In this document: positions 11,224 through 23,612 of the stretch, one piece after another
Layout of the letters: every line of letters starts with the position of its first letter
Position numbering within the stretch: position 1 is the stretch's first letter
Assembly (NCBI GenBank): GCA_964036195.1
Contig: OZ038453.1
Span: 3,673,469 to 3,737,468, forward strand
Direction of reading: 5' to 3'
DNA: 64,000 nt
From: Sphaerolaimus hirsutus
Taxonomy: Eukaryota > Nematoda > Chromadorea > Monhysterida > Sphaerolaimidae
The notes under the pieces: model-generated
What the model saw: only the letters and a program-made list of their open reading frames with translations
The model's database searches: none
Told to the model about the DNA's origin: nothing
Translations under genes and position numbers: made by a program

Positions 11224-12276
11224 CAGGGTTGGTTTTATAAAAATTCATTTTAGTAAAATTGTATAAAAATTGTATAAAAATTTTATTTTATTTTTATTTT
11301 ATTCTTGTTTCATTGTATTTTATTTTATTTTATTCCCAAAAGTCATTAATAAAATAAAATGACACATTTTACAAAAATTTTACAAAAATTTTACAAAAAA
11401 TCAGAATCATGCATGCAAGGCCAAAAAAATGTTATAATTAGACCTATACATGAAAAACCTGTGACAAATTTTTCCCTTACTTTTCAAAAGTTGCATGCAG
11501 TATGTATTGTTAGCTAGCTGCAAGTGTAAAGTTACAATTATTGATAAGAATGGTTTGCATTTTCAGTAGAAGGACTAGTGGAGTGTGCTGGGCACATTTG
11601 TAAAATGTAATGCAATTTGTCAATTGTCTTGACAAATATAAAGTAAAGTGTCAATTCTCATGCAAAATGTCAAGTGTCATGTCAAATTTCAAGCAAAGTG
11701 GCAATTGTCATGACAAATGTCATGCAAAGTGTAAATTGTGTATCCAAATCTTGTGTTTTTGTATCCATAGTATGTTTTGTATCCAAACCTTATGTTTTTG
11801 TATCCAAATGTTCACATAAGATTTGGATACAACAACAACATAATTTGGATACAAAACATAAGATTTAGATATAAAACATAAGATTTGGACACAATTTACT
11901 TGACAATTGATACTTTATTTTTTACATGTCATGACAATTTACACTTGACCTTACATTTGTCATGACAATTGACACTGCATGACATTTTACATGACATTGG
12001 ACACTTTACACTTGGGACTGCTCCCAGATCCATGAATAAACAGGTAGAAACTCAAGCAACGAGATAAAATTTTACAAAAAATACGAATTTTTATACAATT
12101 TTACAAAAATACGAATTTTTATACAATTTTACCAAAATTTTACAAAAATTCGAATTTTTATACAATTTTTATTTTTATTCTTATATTTTCCATTTTATTT
12201 TATTTTATTTTATTCTTGAATATTCCATTTTATTTTTATTTTATTTTTATTTTTTTCTGAGATTTTGCCAACCCTG
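11224..12276. mobile_element. Composite element with CAGGGTTGG ends and a nested CAGTCCC element
   Basis: It starts CAGGGTTGGTTTTATAAA and ends TTTTGCCAACCCTG. Both arms have ATTTTATTTTATT and TTTTACAAAAATT units. An inner inverted-repeat element (about 11600-12030) has GTCATGACAAAT and ATCCAAATCTTATG units and ends in GGGACTGCTCCCAG. The same inner/outer junction occurs in the opposite orientation at positions 100-135. Confidence 0.65.
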
Positions 12277-12552
12277 ATCATGACACCCTCAGACAGATAA
12301 ATTTCGATAAATTTAGTTTCAATTCAACACATTTTGTCTTTTGAACACGAATAAAATGCTTGAAAATGTTCTTAACGATGTACACAAATTGTTACAAATG
12401 TATAAATACAACATAAAAATGCAGGTGTCTATGAATAATTATATAGAGCTTCAAAAATATGTTGAGCAGGGAACACACGCATATAAATGAAAATTGAAAG
12501 TAGTTAAAAACAAATCTGTATGCAAATGAGAAGAGACAGAACAGAATATATA

Positions 12553-12946
12553 CCCTCAATCCTCGAATAAGACCCCAGGGGAGTTATTTTTTTGTCAGAC
12601 GTTTTGGAGGGGGAGTTATTCAAGGGGGGGAGTCATTCGAGGGGGGAGTTATTATTTCATCAGGAAACTTGGACTTAATTCATAGTATGGATGCAGTATG
12701 TAAACTCGTGTAATTCAGGTATTTCACCATCCAATAGCAACAAAACAATGTGTATACACTGCATACACATTATGTATCCGCTGTCGCTGTCATAGACTAT
12801 TATTCTTTTATAGTTTTGTATTGTATCCTTTTCATCAGAGGGAGGAGGTTTTTTAGAGGGGGGAGTTTTTCAAGGGGGGAGTTATTTTTTCCTCACCCCG
12901 CCAGTAGGGGGGCTTATTCGAGGGGGGCTTATTCGAGGATTTGCGG
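12553..12946. repeat. CCGTATTTCC-family element, diverged
   Basis: A TACCCTCAATCCTCGAATAA left end and a CTTATTCGAGGATTTGCGGTA right end enclose GGGGGGAGTTATT-type runs. It is diverged but has the family layout. Confidence 0.55.
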
Positions 12947-13136
12947 TATATACAAATGAAATTGAGCACTGTACATAATCGTAATCTTACCATATTTTGT
13001 TGAACAAGAACACATGGAAAAATTTACGCAAAAATTCATCGATTGTGGCTGGCATCAATGTGATAAAAAAAAAACATAAAACTTTGGTTATACAATCAGA
13101 TGGAATATGAATGTTTTCATTGTAATGTGTAAGAAC

Positions 13137-13292
13137 TAGTGATGTAAAAAGCGCCAGGACTTTGGCGCCATGGCGCTTTTCCGAACCTCAGCGCCAAGCG
13201 CCAATGGCACCACAGCAAAATGGCGCGAAGCGCCAGACACGCCATGGCGTTTTTTGTTTTGGCGCCAGCGCCATGGCGCTTTTACATCACTA
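13137..13292. mobile_element. Short hAT-like element with GCGCCA arrays
   Basis: It starts TAGTGATGTAAAAAGCGCC and ends GGCGCTTTTACATCACTA, with TGGCGC/GCGCCA hexamers throughout. The ends match those of the GGCACC element at 28398-29244, so the two are related families with different hexamers. The flanks show no matching octamer. A GCGCTAGCGCC fragment also occurs near 22830. Confidence 0.6.
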
Positions 13293-13440
13293 TTCAGTTT
13301 CATGGTCTGGCCTATATTTATGTAGATTACTATGAGATTAAATAGCAAAAAAGCTTAAACCACAATCCTAATTGGATGTAAATAAATTAGTAGATCGAGT
13401 CAAATTCTATTTCTATGCAAATACCTACTATTGCATCCTT

Positions 13441-13557
13441 ACGATCCTTACGAAAATTTCTGACGAAATAATGCAACCCCCCCTCGAATTAACCCACCCC
13501 CCTCAAATTTTGCTGGCGAAATAATGATCCCGCATGGGGGTATTTCGAGGTAATATA
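13441..13557. repeat. CCGTATTTCC-family element cut by the assembly gap
   Basis: CCCCCCCTCGAATTAACCC units lead into CATGGGGGTATTTCGAGGTAATATA, where the gap begins. Confidence 0.6.
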
Positions 13558-13757
13558 NNNNNNNNNNNNNNNNNNNNNNNNNNNNNNNNNNNNNNNNNNN
13601 NNNNNNNNNNNNNNNNNNNNNNNNNNNNNNNNNNNNNNNNNNNNNNNNNNNNNNNNNNNNNNNNNNNNNNNNNNNNNNNNNNNNNNNNNNNNNNNNNNNN
13701 NNNNNNNNNNNNNNNNNNNNNNNNNNNNNNNNNNNNNNNNNNNNNNNNNNNNNNNNN
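13558..13757. other. Assembly gap of 200 N
   Basis: A run of exactly 200 N is a scaffold gap of probably unknown true length. Reading frames drawn across it are artefacts. Confidence 0.99.
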
Positions 13758-13934
13758 TGCACTTCATGTCCATTTGAGAGACACACTTCATGTCTATTTG
13801 CTGTGGAGGCAGCGTCGACTTTTTGTTTGGCTTTAGCCATTTTTTTACTGATATACTTCTTTTGTGTGGCCAGTGGCCCAGGCTTCCCTGAATGACACCC
13901 AGTAGGTGTCTTGCTGAACAATGTATATGCTGGC

Positions 13935-14105
13935 GAGTAGATGGCGCCACTCCACAAAAATGAAGCCATTTTGGAGTAGATGGCACTGCCGTTTTGGAGT
14001 AGATGGCGCCACTCCATGAAAATGATGCCGTTTTGGAGTAGTTGGCGCCACTCCATGAAAATGGCACCGTTTTGGAGAAGCTGGCACCATTCCATAAAAT
14101 TGCAC
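13935..14105. repeat. Minisatellite, about 41-bp unit
   Basis: About four imperfect copies of a unit containing GTAGATGGCGCCACTCC, ATGAAAATG and CCGTTTTGGA. The open frames across it are due to the unit length and are not genes. Confidence 0.7.
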
Positions 14106-14504
14106 AATTTGAAATCATAACCCTTGAAGACCCATATAGTGGCAGTATCACATCAAACAGCACTATATTTTGATCAAAAATATGCAACCCATAACTTGGA
14201 TGTGGGCCAAGTTTATATGTGACCGGGTGAATTTCATCCTACAAATATCGGCTGGCATGGTGCCAACGCGTGCCAACAATATTTGCATATGCTATGTGTT
14301 AAATGACATATCCAAAACTCATTGAGAAATGTCTCTTAAACAAAATTGGTCCACCATTAAGAGTTAAGGAGTGTATCATGCTTCTATGTACAACTCATAT
14401 TTGTGACAATAGCATGATGTGATTGTTCACAAAAAAAATTGACTAGAAATATGGATCACAGTTCAGTATCAATTTATCAAAGTTTTTCAATTTATGATTT
14501 TTAC

Positions 14505-15856
14505 TTGCCATTTCACTTCTCATTTGACTTTTGCCGATTTTCTTTGCAATTCACTTCTCACTTCTCTTTTTACTTGCCATTTGACTTGACTTTAGACTTG
14601 ACATTTATAACTTGACATTTGACTTGATATTTGATCACTTGACATTTAACTTGACATTTGATATGACATTTACCACTTGTAATTTGACTTGACATATGAC
14701 TTGTTATTTGACTTGACTTGAAATTTGTCACTTGACATTTGACATGACATTTATCAGTTGACATAAAACTTGACATTTATCAGTTGACATAAAACTTGAC
14801 ATTTGACTTGACATTTGACATGACATTTATCACTTAACATTAAACTTGACATTTCAGTTGAAATTTATCACTCGACATTAAACTTGACATTTGACATGAC
14901 ATTTATCACTTGACATTAAGCTTGACATTAAACTTGACATTTGACATGACATTTATCAGTTGACATTAAACTTGACATTAGACTTGACATTTGACATGAC
15001 ATTTATCACTTGACATTAAACTTGACATTTAACTTGACATTTGACTTGACATTTCACTTGAAATTTATTACTTGACCTTTCACTTGAAATTTATCACTTG
15101 GCATTTCGACTTGACATTTCAATTGAAAGTTATCACTTTATATTCACTTTGACATTTATCACTTGACATTTGACTTGACTTGACTTTAGACTTGACATTT
15201 ATAAGTTGACATTTGACTTGATATTTGATCACTTGACATTAAACTTTACATTTGACTTGACATTTATCACTTGAAATTTGACTTGACATTTATCACTTGA
15301 AGTTTGACTTGACATATAACTTGATATTTGACTTGACATTTATGAGTTGACATTAAACTTGACATTTCACTTGAAATTTGTCACTTGACATTTGACTTGA
15401 AATGTGTCACTTGACATTTGACTCGACATTTGACATTACATTTCACTTGAAATTTATCACTTTACATTTGACTTGACATTTGACACGACATTTATCACTT
15501 GACATTAAACTTGACATTTCAATTGAAATTTATCAGTTGACATTTGACTTGAAAGTTATCACTTGAAATTTGACTTGATACTTTATCACTTGATATTTTA
15601 TAACTATCTATCACTTGACATTTATCAATTGACATTTCACTTGAAATTTATCACTTGACAATTATCACTTGACAATTATCACTTGACATTTCACTTGAAA
15701 TCTACCACTTGACATTTATCACTTGATATTTGACTTGATATTTTATCACTTAATATTTTATCACTAGACATCTATCACTTGACATTTATCACTTGACATT
15801 TGACTTGACATTTATAACTTGGCATTTGATTTGACATCAACCACTAGACATTTATG
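14505..15856. repeat. CTTGACATTT satellite array, about 1.35 kb
   Basis: Continuous imperfect repetition of CTTGACATTTGACTTGACATTTATCA-like sequence, essentially a 10-mer CTTGACATTT with CTTGAAATTTATCA variants. There is no ORF of interest and no unique sequence inside. It begins from a CACTTCTCATTTGACTTTTGCC stretch. Confidence 0.85.
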
Positions 15857-16725
15857 ACCTGATAGTAATCAGCATGCAAGGTCACATGCTCAGTATCACA
15901 TGAAGCAGTAGTTCAGGCATGTTTGCGCATTTTACACAAAATAAGCAAACTTGAATAACTTTTGTAAATCTGTACCAAAATTGCCAAAAATTGGCTCATT
16001 TGAAAGCTCTAGTCATGGCACACATCAACAAATTTTTTTTATTGCCCCATTTGTATTCAAATTTTAAATTTATTGAGGTTTGAAAATTTCAAACACATAC
16101 CGTACCAAAGTGGGCGGAGCCTATGAAAAAAAATCCCGAAAATAAGAAATGGCATCATATTCTCTTTCAAATGAGCCATCAACCATGAAAATCGGTCGTG
16201 TTTCAAGGAAGTTATTGCAGTTTGAAGATTTTCGGGAGAACAAGAACAACAACAACAACAACAAGAACACTACTTGAAAAAGAAAATGCGTAATAACTTC
16301 CTCCGAACTCAACCGTTGGATCTGAAAATTTGCATGGTGGTACTTTTCGACACGGGCTTTTTAATGGTGCAGTCGGTTCTGCACTAGCGCATTGCGTTCC
16401 GAAGTTATTGCGATTTTAAATTTGCGATTTCCGCATTTTGGTGTGTCCGACCATATTATGGGTGGGTCGCTTGCGCCCTCCCTCGGCAGCGAGGGATGGC
16501 GCTGGCGCGCCCACCCGATAAAGGCGAGTACAGATACTTTTTTCAAAGTATCCGTATGCGTATTTATTCGGTACTCGAGTATGCGTACTTTTTGAGTAAA
16601 AGTAAATACGCATTAACAACTGTGTTACACTCATCAACAGTGACTGGCATTGTATCACTATTGCCAATGTCGCGTGGGCGTGGTATTTTTTTATACACTA
16701 TTATTGCGGTTTCACATTATAACTA
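15857..16725. other. No gene seen; short AAC array and transposon fragment
   Basis: Mostly unique sequence. An (AAC)n microsatellite lies at about 16243-16268. A TTTACG-type CAGAGTTG-family fragment lies at about 16518-16620 and ends ATTAACAACTGTG. The frames (up to 122 codons) have no motif I recognise. Confidence 0.5.
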
Positions 16726-17092
16726 CCGTATTTCCTCGAAATACCCCCCGGGGGGTGATTATTTCATAGTGGTCCCGAGAGGGGGGGGGGTTAAACGAGG
16801 GGGGGGGGGGGTATTTTTTCGCCAGAAATTTTTTGCAATCCTAGTACAAATTCGTTGTTTGTAATGTACGCTGAGGTAGAAAAAGCAACTATAATTGTCA
16901 TATATAAGGTTCTGTAGACTAATATTATTATGTAGATGGTATAAACATTGTTCTAACGTGACTCCGACATTGTTTTAGCGTGTGTTCTGCATTACACAGA
17001 ACACAAACTACAGTTTTTGTCATGTACGTTCCCTTTAGACACAATTTGGGGGGGTATTTCGAGGGGGGGGGGGGTATTTCGAGGAAATACGG
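16726..17092. mobile_element. CCGTATTTCC-family element, complete
   Basis: Perfectly inverted ends CCGTATTTCCTCGAAATACC and GGTATTTCGAGGAAATACGG lie with TA outside both. G runs of up to about 12 are inside, plus the core GTGTTCTGCATTACACAGAACACA shared with other copies. Confidence 0.8.
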
Positions 17093-17462
17093 TATTTTGT
17101 TTCTGCAAGTGTGGAATAAGTATCCCAAAGATATCCAGTTTTGAAAGAGCATGACAGAGTTTGAAGGAATTAGTAGTCAATTAGTTTGAAATCAGTAGGA
17201 ATTTTTACCATTCAAAAACTTTTTCGAAGCACTCGAAGGTCCCACCATTTTATGTCCAAGCATTTTGGTATATTTATGTATGACTGCATGCAAAAACTCG
17301 TGACATTATAAGTGATTGCGATGAAAAATCCCGGGTTCCACTAGAAAATTTTTTTCAATCGGGATGCCGATGCCGAATCCCGATAATTTTGGGATTTCGC
17401 GATTCTGATACAGAAACCCCAATTTAAAACCCGTACTCTCTTTCAGAGGAAACGTAAACGTA

Positions 17463-17582
17463 CCGTATTTCCTCGAATTACCCCCGGCCCCGGGGGTTTG
17501 TTATTTTCTGAGTGGAAATTTTGAGGGGGGGAGCTAAACGAGGGGGTATTAAGAGGGGGTTATTATTTCGTCAGAAATTTTG
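17463..17582. repeat. CCGTATTTCC-family element, left half
   Basis: It has CCGTATTTCCTCGAATTACC and CCCCGGGGGTTTGTTATTTTC, then G-rich units to ATTTCGTCAGAAATTTTGTGA. The right terminus is absent. Confidence 0.6.
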
Positions 17583-17608
17583 TGACACTCAAATTTTTGC
17601 ACGGGAAA

Positions 17609-17738
17609 CTCCCCGACACTGTAAAAAGCCCTGCGAACTGTCAGACCTCATGTACCTAAATGTCAGGAGAAAAAAGAAGAAAATTTGACATTTTACATGG
17701 CATTTTACAGGGCTTGGGACTAGCCCCTGGGCATTTTT
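17609..17738. repeat. CTGTAAAAAGCCC inverted-repeat element
   Basis: ACTCCCCGACACTGTAAAAAG at the left faces ACAGGGCTTGGGACTAG at the right. It is a short member of the 5047-5500 family. Confidence 0.5.
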
Positions 17739-17754
17739 CGGTGCTTTTTCCGGC

Positions 17755-18172
17755 GAGAACTCGGCCGTCAAGTAAACCCGGCCGTAAAGTAAATCCGGCC
17801 GTAAGGCATGGTTGTACAAACGTATTTACGTTTACTCTATAAATACGTATACTCGAGTGCTGCGTAAATACGTTTACGTTTCCTTCCGAAAAAATACCGG
17901 TACTCAGTTACTCGCGTACTTTTTGAAAGTACGCGAGTATAGAAAACGAGTATTTACATATATTTGTGTTTACTCACCTTTTACACAGCGTAAAAGTAGA
18001 AAATTTCTACTTTACGTTTTCTGTATTCAGGTGTGACTAAAAATAAAATACTTTATGTTTACGTTTACTTTGAAAATAGTTCAGTACCTTAAACAACTCT
18101 GCCGTAATGATGCCCGGCTTAAAGTAGCACCCTCCACTTTACGGCCGGGTTTACTTTACGGCCGGACCATCC
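17755..18172. repeat. GGCCGTAAAGTAAACCCGG inverted-repeat element, interrupted
   Basis: The left arm has GGCCGTAAAGTAAATCCGG units and the right arm CTTTACGGCCGGGTTTACTT units. The element is split by the hAT-like insertion at 17807-18101. Confidence 0.55.
17807..18101. mobile_element. hAT-like element, CAGAGTTG family, 295 bp
   Basis: It runs from CATGGTTGTACAAACG to TTAAACAACTCTG, flanked by CCGTAAGG (17799-17806) and CCGTAATG (18102-18109), which match at 7 of 8. The TTTACG and TACTCG hexamers are sub-terminal. It is inserted into the GGCCGTAAAG element. Confidence 0.7.
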
Positions 18173-18920
18173 CCGCTTTTTTCCATCACTAGTGGCATAT
18201 GACATGCGTCCCGTCTCTTAATGGATTCCATTAACCAGTGCTAGGTTGCTAGCATTTTGGTCCTTGCTCACTTAGTATCCATTTACATTTTGTCATGCTC
18301 ACAGTGTTTTTTTCTTCATTTTTGAGGAATATTCGCAGGTTTTGTATGCAAAATGGATGTGTGAAATGTGAAATGTGAATGCTGTAAAAAATTTTGAACT
18401 GTAAAATGGACAGACAGATCACTGTAGAAAGAATGATACCATATTTTGATGAATAAGGTCACGTGAAAAACTGCACCGAGTTAACCTAAAGTAGAAGCAA
18501 TTTGATAAATATGATGGAATTTTTTTATGTTTGTTCTTTTATTCAGATGGGGTATGGTAGATTTCATTGTAAGGTGTTATGTCGATGGAGTGTATGTTAT
18601 TTTAGGTAGGAGTCCTTGTCACATTTAATTGTGATTTTTTCTACTGTGAATTACCTACCTTGTTATTAAAACACCCAAATCATGTGTTTTCAATTTTTGC
18701 AGGAAAATTTTAAGGGTCATTTACTTTCTAATTTTACATCATTTTCAAAGAGATAATTATTATTATTATTTACGGAAATAGCCCAACAAATGTGAAGCGT
18801 GTGTTTATCTTAAAATAAATATGTAGTTATTCTGGCAGCAACTAAAACTTGAGCAATTTGTTGGTACCTACCTCTATTATCTGCTAAATGAAGACGTACA
18901 ATGAAGCTTGCAAATAATTA
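18173..18920. other. No gene seen
   Basis: Unique-looking AT-rich sequence without a long frame, repeat unit or recognisable RNA gene. Confidence 0.5.
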
Positions 18921-19441
18921 TCGTATTTCCTCGAAATACCCCCAGGATGCACTCCCAGACCCTGTAAACTGTCAAAGACCCTGTGAAGTGTCAAAGACCC
19001 TGTGAAGTGTCAAAGACCCTGTGAAGTGTCAAAGACCCTGTGAAGTGTCAAAGACCCTGTAAAGTGTCAAATGTCATGTAAAAGACCCTGTTAAGTGTAC
19101 CCAAATCTTATTTTATCATATCCAAATGTTATTTTTTTGTATCCAAATCTTATGTCAAAAAGTAATTTGTGTTTGGATTAGATTTGGATATGATAAAAAA
19201 AGATTTGGATACACATGACACTTTACAGGGTCTTTTACATGACATTTGACACTTTACAGGGTCTTTTACATGGCACATGATATTTTATAGGGCCTTTGAC
19301 ACTTTACAGGGTTTTTTACAGGGTCTTTGACACTTCACAGAGTCTTTTACAGGGTGTGGGATTGGCACAAGGGGGTTTATTTTTCCAGAGTCCAAATTTT
19401 GTAGGTGATTATTCCGATGGGGGTATTTCGAGGTGTTATTA
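18921..19441. mobile_element. CCGTATTTCC-family element with nested CAGTCCC-type insertion
   Basis: The left end TCGTATTTCCTCGAAATACC is preceded by TA, and the right part ends GGGGGTATTTCGAGGTG. It is interrupted at CCCCCAGG by a nested element (about 18951-19365) with AAAGACCCTGTGAAGTGTC units and a GGGTGTGGGATTGGCAC end. Confidence 0.6.
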
Positions 19442-19468
19442 TCTTGCTAGAATTGTTTTGAACTCACA

Positions 19469-19684
19469 GGCCCTGTAAAAGACCCTGTAAAACGTCATGT
19501 GTCATGTAAAATACCCTGTATGTCCAAACGTTATATTTGGATACAAAACATAAGATTTGGATATAAAAACTTGAGATTTGGATACTAAAGAATAACAAAA
19601 GGATACACCTGATAAATTACAGGGTCTTTTACATGACACATGACATTTTACAAGGTATGTTGCAGGGTCTGGGACAGGCACCAG
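19469..19684. repeat. Inverted-repeat element of the CCTGTAAAAGACC family
   Basis: The left GCCCTGTAAAAGACCCTGTA and right CAGGGTCTGGGACAGGCACC ends are inverted. ATTTGGATACAAAACATAAG units lie in the middle. Confidence 0.55.
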
Positions 19685-20584
19685 TACTTATTTGTTGTTT
19701 GTAACGTTTCTGTTGCACTGTCCTGTCATGCTCGCTATAACATGAACACTATTGACACATGCATGGATACATTAATTGACAGGTGCATGAACACATTAAT
19801 TGACAATGACATGTAGAAAATCACATTAGTTCGCATGTGCGTGGGCATGAGTTGACATATGGTAACTTAGGCAGTAAGCACATTAACTGACATGAGCACT
19901 TTAATTGACATGTCATTGTCATTGTCATTTTTAGTTGTCATTAATGACATCATTCTTATTAACCACGAGAAAAACAACCACCAAGTGGGATTTGAATATT
20001 ACATATGAATGAACATTTGTAATTTGTAATTTATATACCTAATTGGTGAGTTCATTTGGCAATGGCGCTAGGTAGTGCAACCACTAAGTTTAGTTGACAG
20101 CCAGTAAACTAGGATTTTGTTGAACTTATAAATAGGCTTTAAATGCATTTGAGTTTACCAGAATGTGCACAGTTGAAGAACTACAGTTGACAAACTTGTG
20201 GTACAGTCAAATTTGTTCAAATCTAATTTATGAGCACCCAATTTGAGTTTACTTCTGTTTGCAAACTAGTGTGTTTGACAACAATTACAAAGTTACATGT
20301 GCTCATTTATGTGAGACATCTTTTAGGGCTAAGTGCAATGTTTCTGTAGAAACTCCCATTCATAAAGTCACCAGTTATTTATGTGTTTTTGACGTTTTAT
20401 CTGACTGACTTTTGCTGCATTATATGGGTAGTTTTATGCCCCATACATACAAGCTGCAGAATATTTATGACTTTAGTTTTAACCTCAGTGAATATTTATG
20501 TTTGCAATTTGTTTCCTTGTAGGCAGCAGACAGTTATTCTTACCTTTTTTCTCTTAGAATGCATTTATGCATATACTCGGCGTA
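19685..20584. other. No gene seen
   Basis: Unique-looking sequence. Short TTGACATG/CATGTCATTG units occur at 19745-19950. The longest frame (68 codons) has a hydrophobic composition only because it is AT-rich. Confidence 0.45.
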
Positions 20585-20822
20585 CGTGATACTCTGCCCT
20601 CGCACTGATTTATGTCTCGTGTTGGAAGCGTGCCAATGATTATTAAATCATGCGATTTCCGTAAAAATATGAAAAAAATTCATCGATGTGAATATGTTAG
20701 TGAATAACATTATAACAACAATCAATTTTGTCATCTTTTAATGAAACTCGGACGCGTTAACCATCGTTGGCACACTTCCAGCGGGAACCACGCGTGCAGG
20801 GTGTAAAGTAACCCGAGTATAA
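20585..20822 (-). repeat. Inverted-repeat element, copy 2
   Basis: It is the reverse-oriented paralogue of 1515-1768. It shares GTGTTGGAAGCGTGCCAA, ACACTTCCAGCGGGAACCAC and GCGTGCAGGGTGTAAAGT. Confidence 0.6.
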
Positions 20823-22023
20823 CATGTTTGTGTTCCCTCCCAAAAGTCTGGGTATTCAGAGTTTTGATACTTTTTGAAAGTTTGACTTAAATTTTTTTCA
20901 TATTTTTTCACTTTTACATTGTCTTTTGGAGAGACAAATCCATGCTACATATGTACATAAAACAGTCAAAATGTATGCAAATGACAAACACAGGGAAATC
21001 AACTTACTGACAACTTGCTGCCAGCTGGGAAACTAGACAGGCTGACATGCAGTTGTTTACATTTGTCAGCAATTTGTCAGTGGGCTGTCAGCTTATTGAA
21101 AATCCACTGCTGTTATATGTAAACTGTCAACTTGTTGACAAAGTGAATTGTATTGACAATTTGTTGCATGTTATGACATGTCATTGTCAGCGAGGTAGCA
21201 GCAAATTGCAGAAAGTGCTTTTTTGAAGTAAACTGGTAGAAAAGTTGTCATCGAGCTGGGCTTGTTGCTTCTTTTTAGGCTAGCTGTCAGTAAGCTGTAT
21301 TTCCTTATGAAATTCAATACTTTTCTTTGGTGTATCAAAATTAGCATCATTTATTTTCCTACAGTAAAAATATAATATTACTTTGTCTTGCACTGGCTGA
21401 GACGTGAAGGGCGCATTACTCGATAATTAAATCTGTCCCCACGATATACCACATTTTTTGCACCCACGCTAACGATGGCAAACCCCCGAGAAAAAAGTAT
21501 TTAAATTTTTAAGTGTTTTTTCTAAAACTAATTTTCGAATTTTCGAATTTTTCCCCAAATTAATTTTCGAAGTTCGAATTTAATTTTTGAATTTTCGAAT
21601 TTTCGAATCTTTTTTAGCAATTTTCGAATTTTTTTGGCCAGTTTTCAAATTTTCTCCAAATAATTTTAGTATTTTTTGGAAAAATATTGAATCTGAAGCT
21701 TTAAACACATTATTTGGACTGTTTTCATATTCTCCTCAGATTTTATAACCTTAAAACGTCCCTTTCTGAATGCACCCAGTGGAACTTCCGCTACTAATAA
21801 TCCATTTTCTGTACACCTTGGACCGGTTATATTTATAAATATGAATAGTACTCGGTAATGTTAAATTTGTATTTCATAGGAACTGAATCCGTTCCTTTCC
21901 TTGTTTTTTTCTCGATATGATCGGATTTTTTAAAATGAAATTCAACATTTAAATGAAACCATTCAACCATACAACCAGACGTTCATTACCTATAAAGCCG
22001 GAGTTACAGCATAACGATAAATA
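20823..22023. other. No gene seen; TTCGAATTTT microsatellite
   Basis: Unique AT-rich sequence containing a degenerate AATTTTCGAATTTTCGAATT tract at about 21530-21660. There is no coding signal. Confidence 0.5.
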
Positions 22024-22451
22024 CCGTATTACCTTGAAATACCCCCAGGGGGTTTATTATTCCGCCAGCAAAATTTGAGGGGGGTAATTCGAGGGGGGTT
22101 TATTCGAAGGGGGTCTATTATTTCGCCATAAATTTTCGGAAAGACCCCATACGCAGACGTAGAAAAATCAAACAACCGCATAGATTTGTATGTGTTTATA
22201 GGCATATATTACTGTATATACACAAAAACCCTTCCCTAACGTCACTTAATCATCAGTTTTGACGTGTGTTCTGCATAGTACAGATCACAAACTGCGGTAT
22301 TTGTCATGTACGTTCACGTTACACTCAATTTTAGGGGGGGTATTTTGAGGGGGGGGGGTTTATTATTTCCTCAGCCGAAATTTAGGGGGGGGGGTATTTC
22401 GAGGGGGGGGGGGTTAATTCAAGGGGGGGGGGATAATTCGAGGTAATACGG
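22024..22451. mobile_element. CCGTATTTCC-family element, complete
   Basis: The ends CCGTATTACCTTGAAATACC and GAGGTAATACGG are flanked by TA. It has several runs of 8-10 G, and the core with TGTGTTCTGCATAGTACAG and TTTGTCATGTACGTTC. Confidence 0.75.
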
Positions 22452-22564
22452 TAGAAGGTATTTTCGTATTTCGTATACCCACAGGTCTGAGCGAGCTGAG
22501 GAAAAAAATACCCAAACCCGAATCGTGTGTAAAGAGAAAGTTACTAGTTAAAAGAAAAAAGGTG

Positions 22565-22673
22565 TAAAAACTCCCTGGCGAAATAATACCTCCATCCCCC
22601 TCGAATTACCCCCCGCAAAATTTGCACTTTTTGACAATGAAACCCCCCGGGGGGTATTTCGAGCCAATACGAT
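22565..22673. repeat. CCGTATTTCC-family fragment
   Basis: It has CCTCGAATTACCCC, then CCCCGGGGGGTATTTCGAGCC and AATACGATA. This is the right half only. Confidence 0.5.
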
Positions 22674-22900
22674 ATGGCAAATCTTTTCTCGCGCATCCGA
22701 CGCCCGTAATCCTCCAAACGCAAATAGCTTTTCGTGTTCTGACATGTACACTGTTATTCATTTATTCTAATTTCTTGTTTCCAGTGCACTTGCTAGTGCT
22801 GGGAAAGTTAGTGATGGAATTACGCCATGGCGCTAGCGCCATTTTCTCTGGCGCCCCGTACGGTGACATTTATTATCCTAGTAATGGTACTAAAATGCTT

Positions 22901-23050
22901 AGTTGTTAAAACGTATTTACATTTACTCGATAAATATGTATACTCGAGTACTGTGTAAATATTTACATTTACATTTCCTTCCAAAAATATAGCAGTGCTC
23001 GCTTACTCGCGTGAGTTTTGAAAGTACGCAAGTACAGAAAACGTATTTCA
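22901..23050. repeat. CAGAGTTG-family fragment, left part
   Basis: AGTTGTTAAAACGTATTTAC and TACTCGAGTACTGTGTAAAT match the copy at 17807-18101. No right end was found. Confidence 0.5.
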
Positions 23051-23349
23051 GATACGCTTCTATATGGGCTTTTTCAAGGCATAAAGGAAAAAGGAACTGT
23101 TTTTTTCAATGTTTTACTCAAGAAAACTTTATTATTTTTATGCTTCCAAATATGTAAGGGACACTTTTCATCATTTTCCAGGAAGCAGCATACCTATGTC
23201 CTAGCATATAAAGCATAACAAAGTGTAATGTACTTTTAGAATCAGGTACTAGGTATTCATTTTCAAGCATAGGCGTAAATATAAATAGTAATACCCAAAT
23301 TTTATAATACCCACCCAACCCAAGGCATTAATTTTCATAAGAAATTTTG

Positions 23350-23612
23350 ACTTGGGGGGGGGGTATTTGAATGGTAGTTATTTTTTCAGTGGAATTTTAA
23401 GTAAAATTATCAATGTATTGTCTGAATGGGGCTAATTTAGTCGCATAAACCTTTAAATCAGAATATAAATTCTGTAAACATGCAATGAAATCCATGATAG
23501 TTAATGATCATCAACTGAATAAGATTTTTATAAATACAACAATTTTTTTGGACGTCTTTTCGACCCCCCAAAGAGGGGGGGGGGGGTTTGCGGGGGCTTA
23601 TTCGAGAATATA
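23350..23612. repeat. CCGTATTTCC-family fragments
   Basis: A G-run with GGGTATTTGAATGG is followed by a second piece with AGAGGGGGGGGGGGTTTGC and CTTATTCGAGAATATACG. These are degraded copies. Confidence 0.45.

Noticed and set aside
13448..14187. Apparent 219- and 232-codon proteins on the minus strand
   Set aside because: They run through the 200-N gap and a 41-bp minisatellite; the open frame is an artefact.
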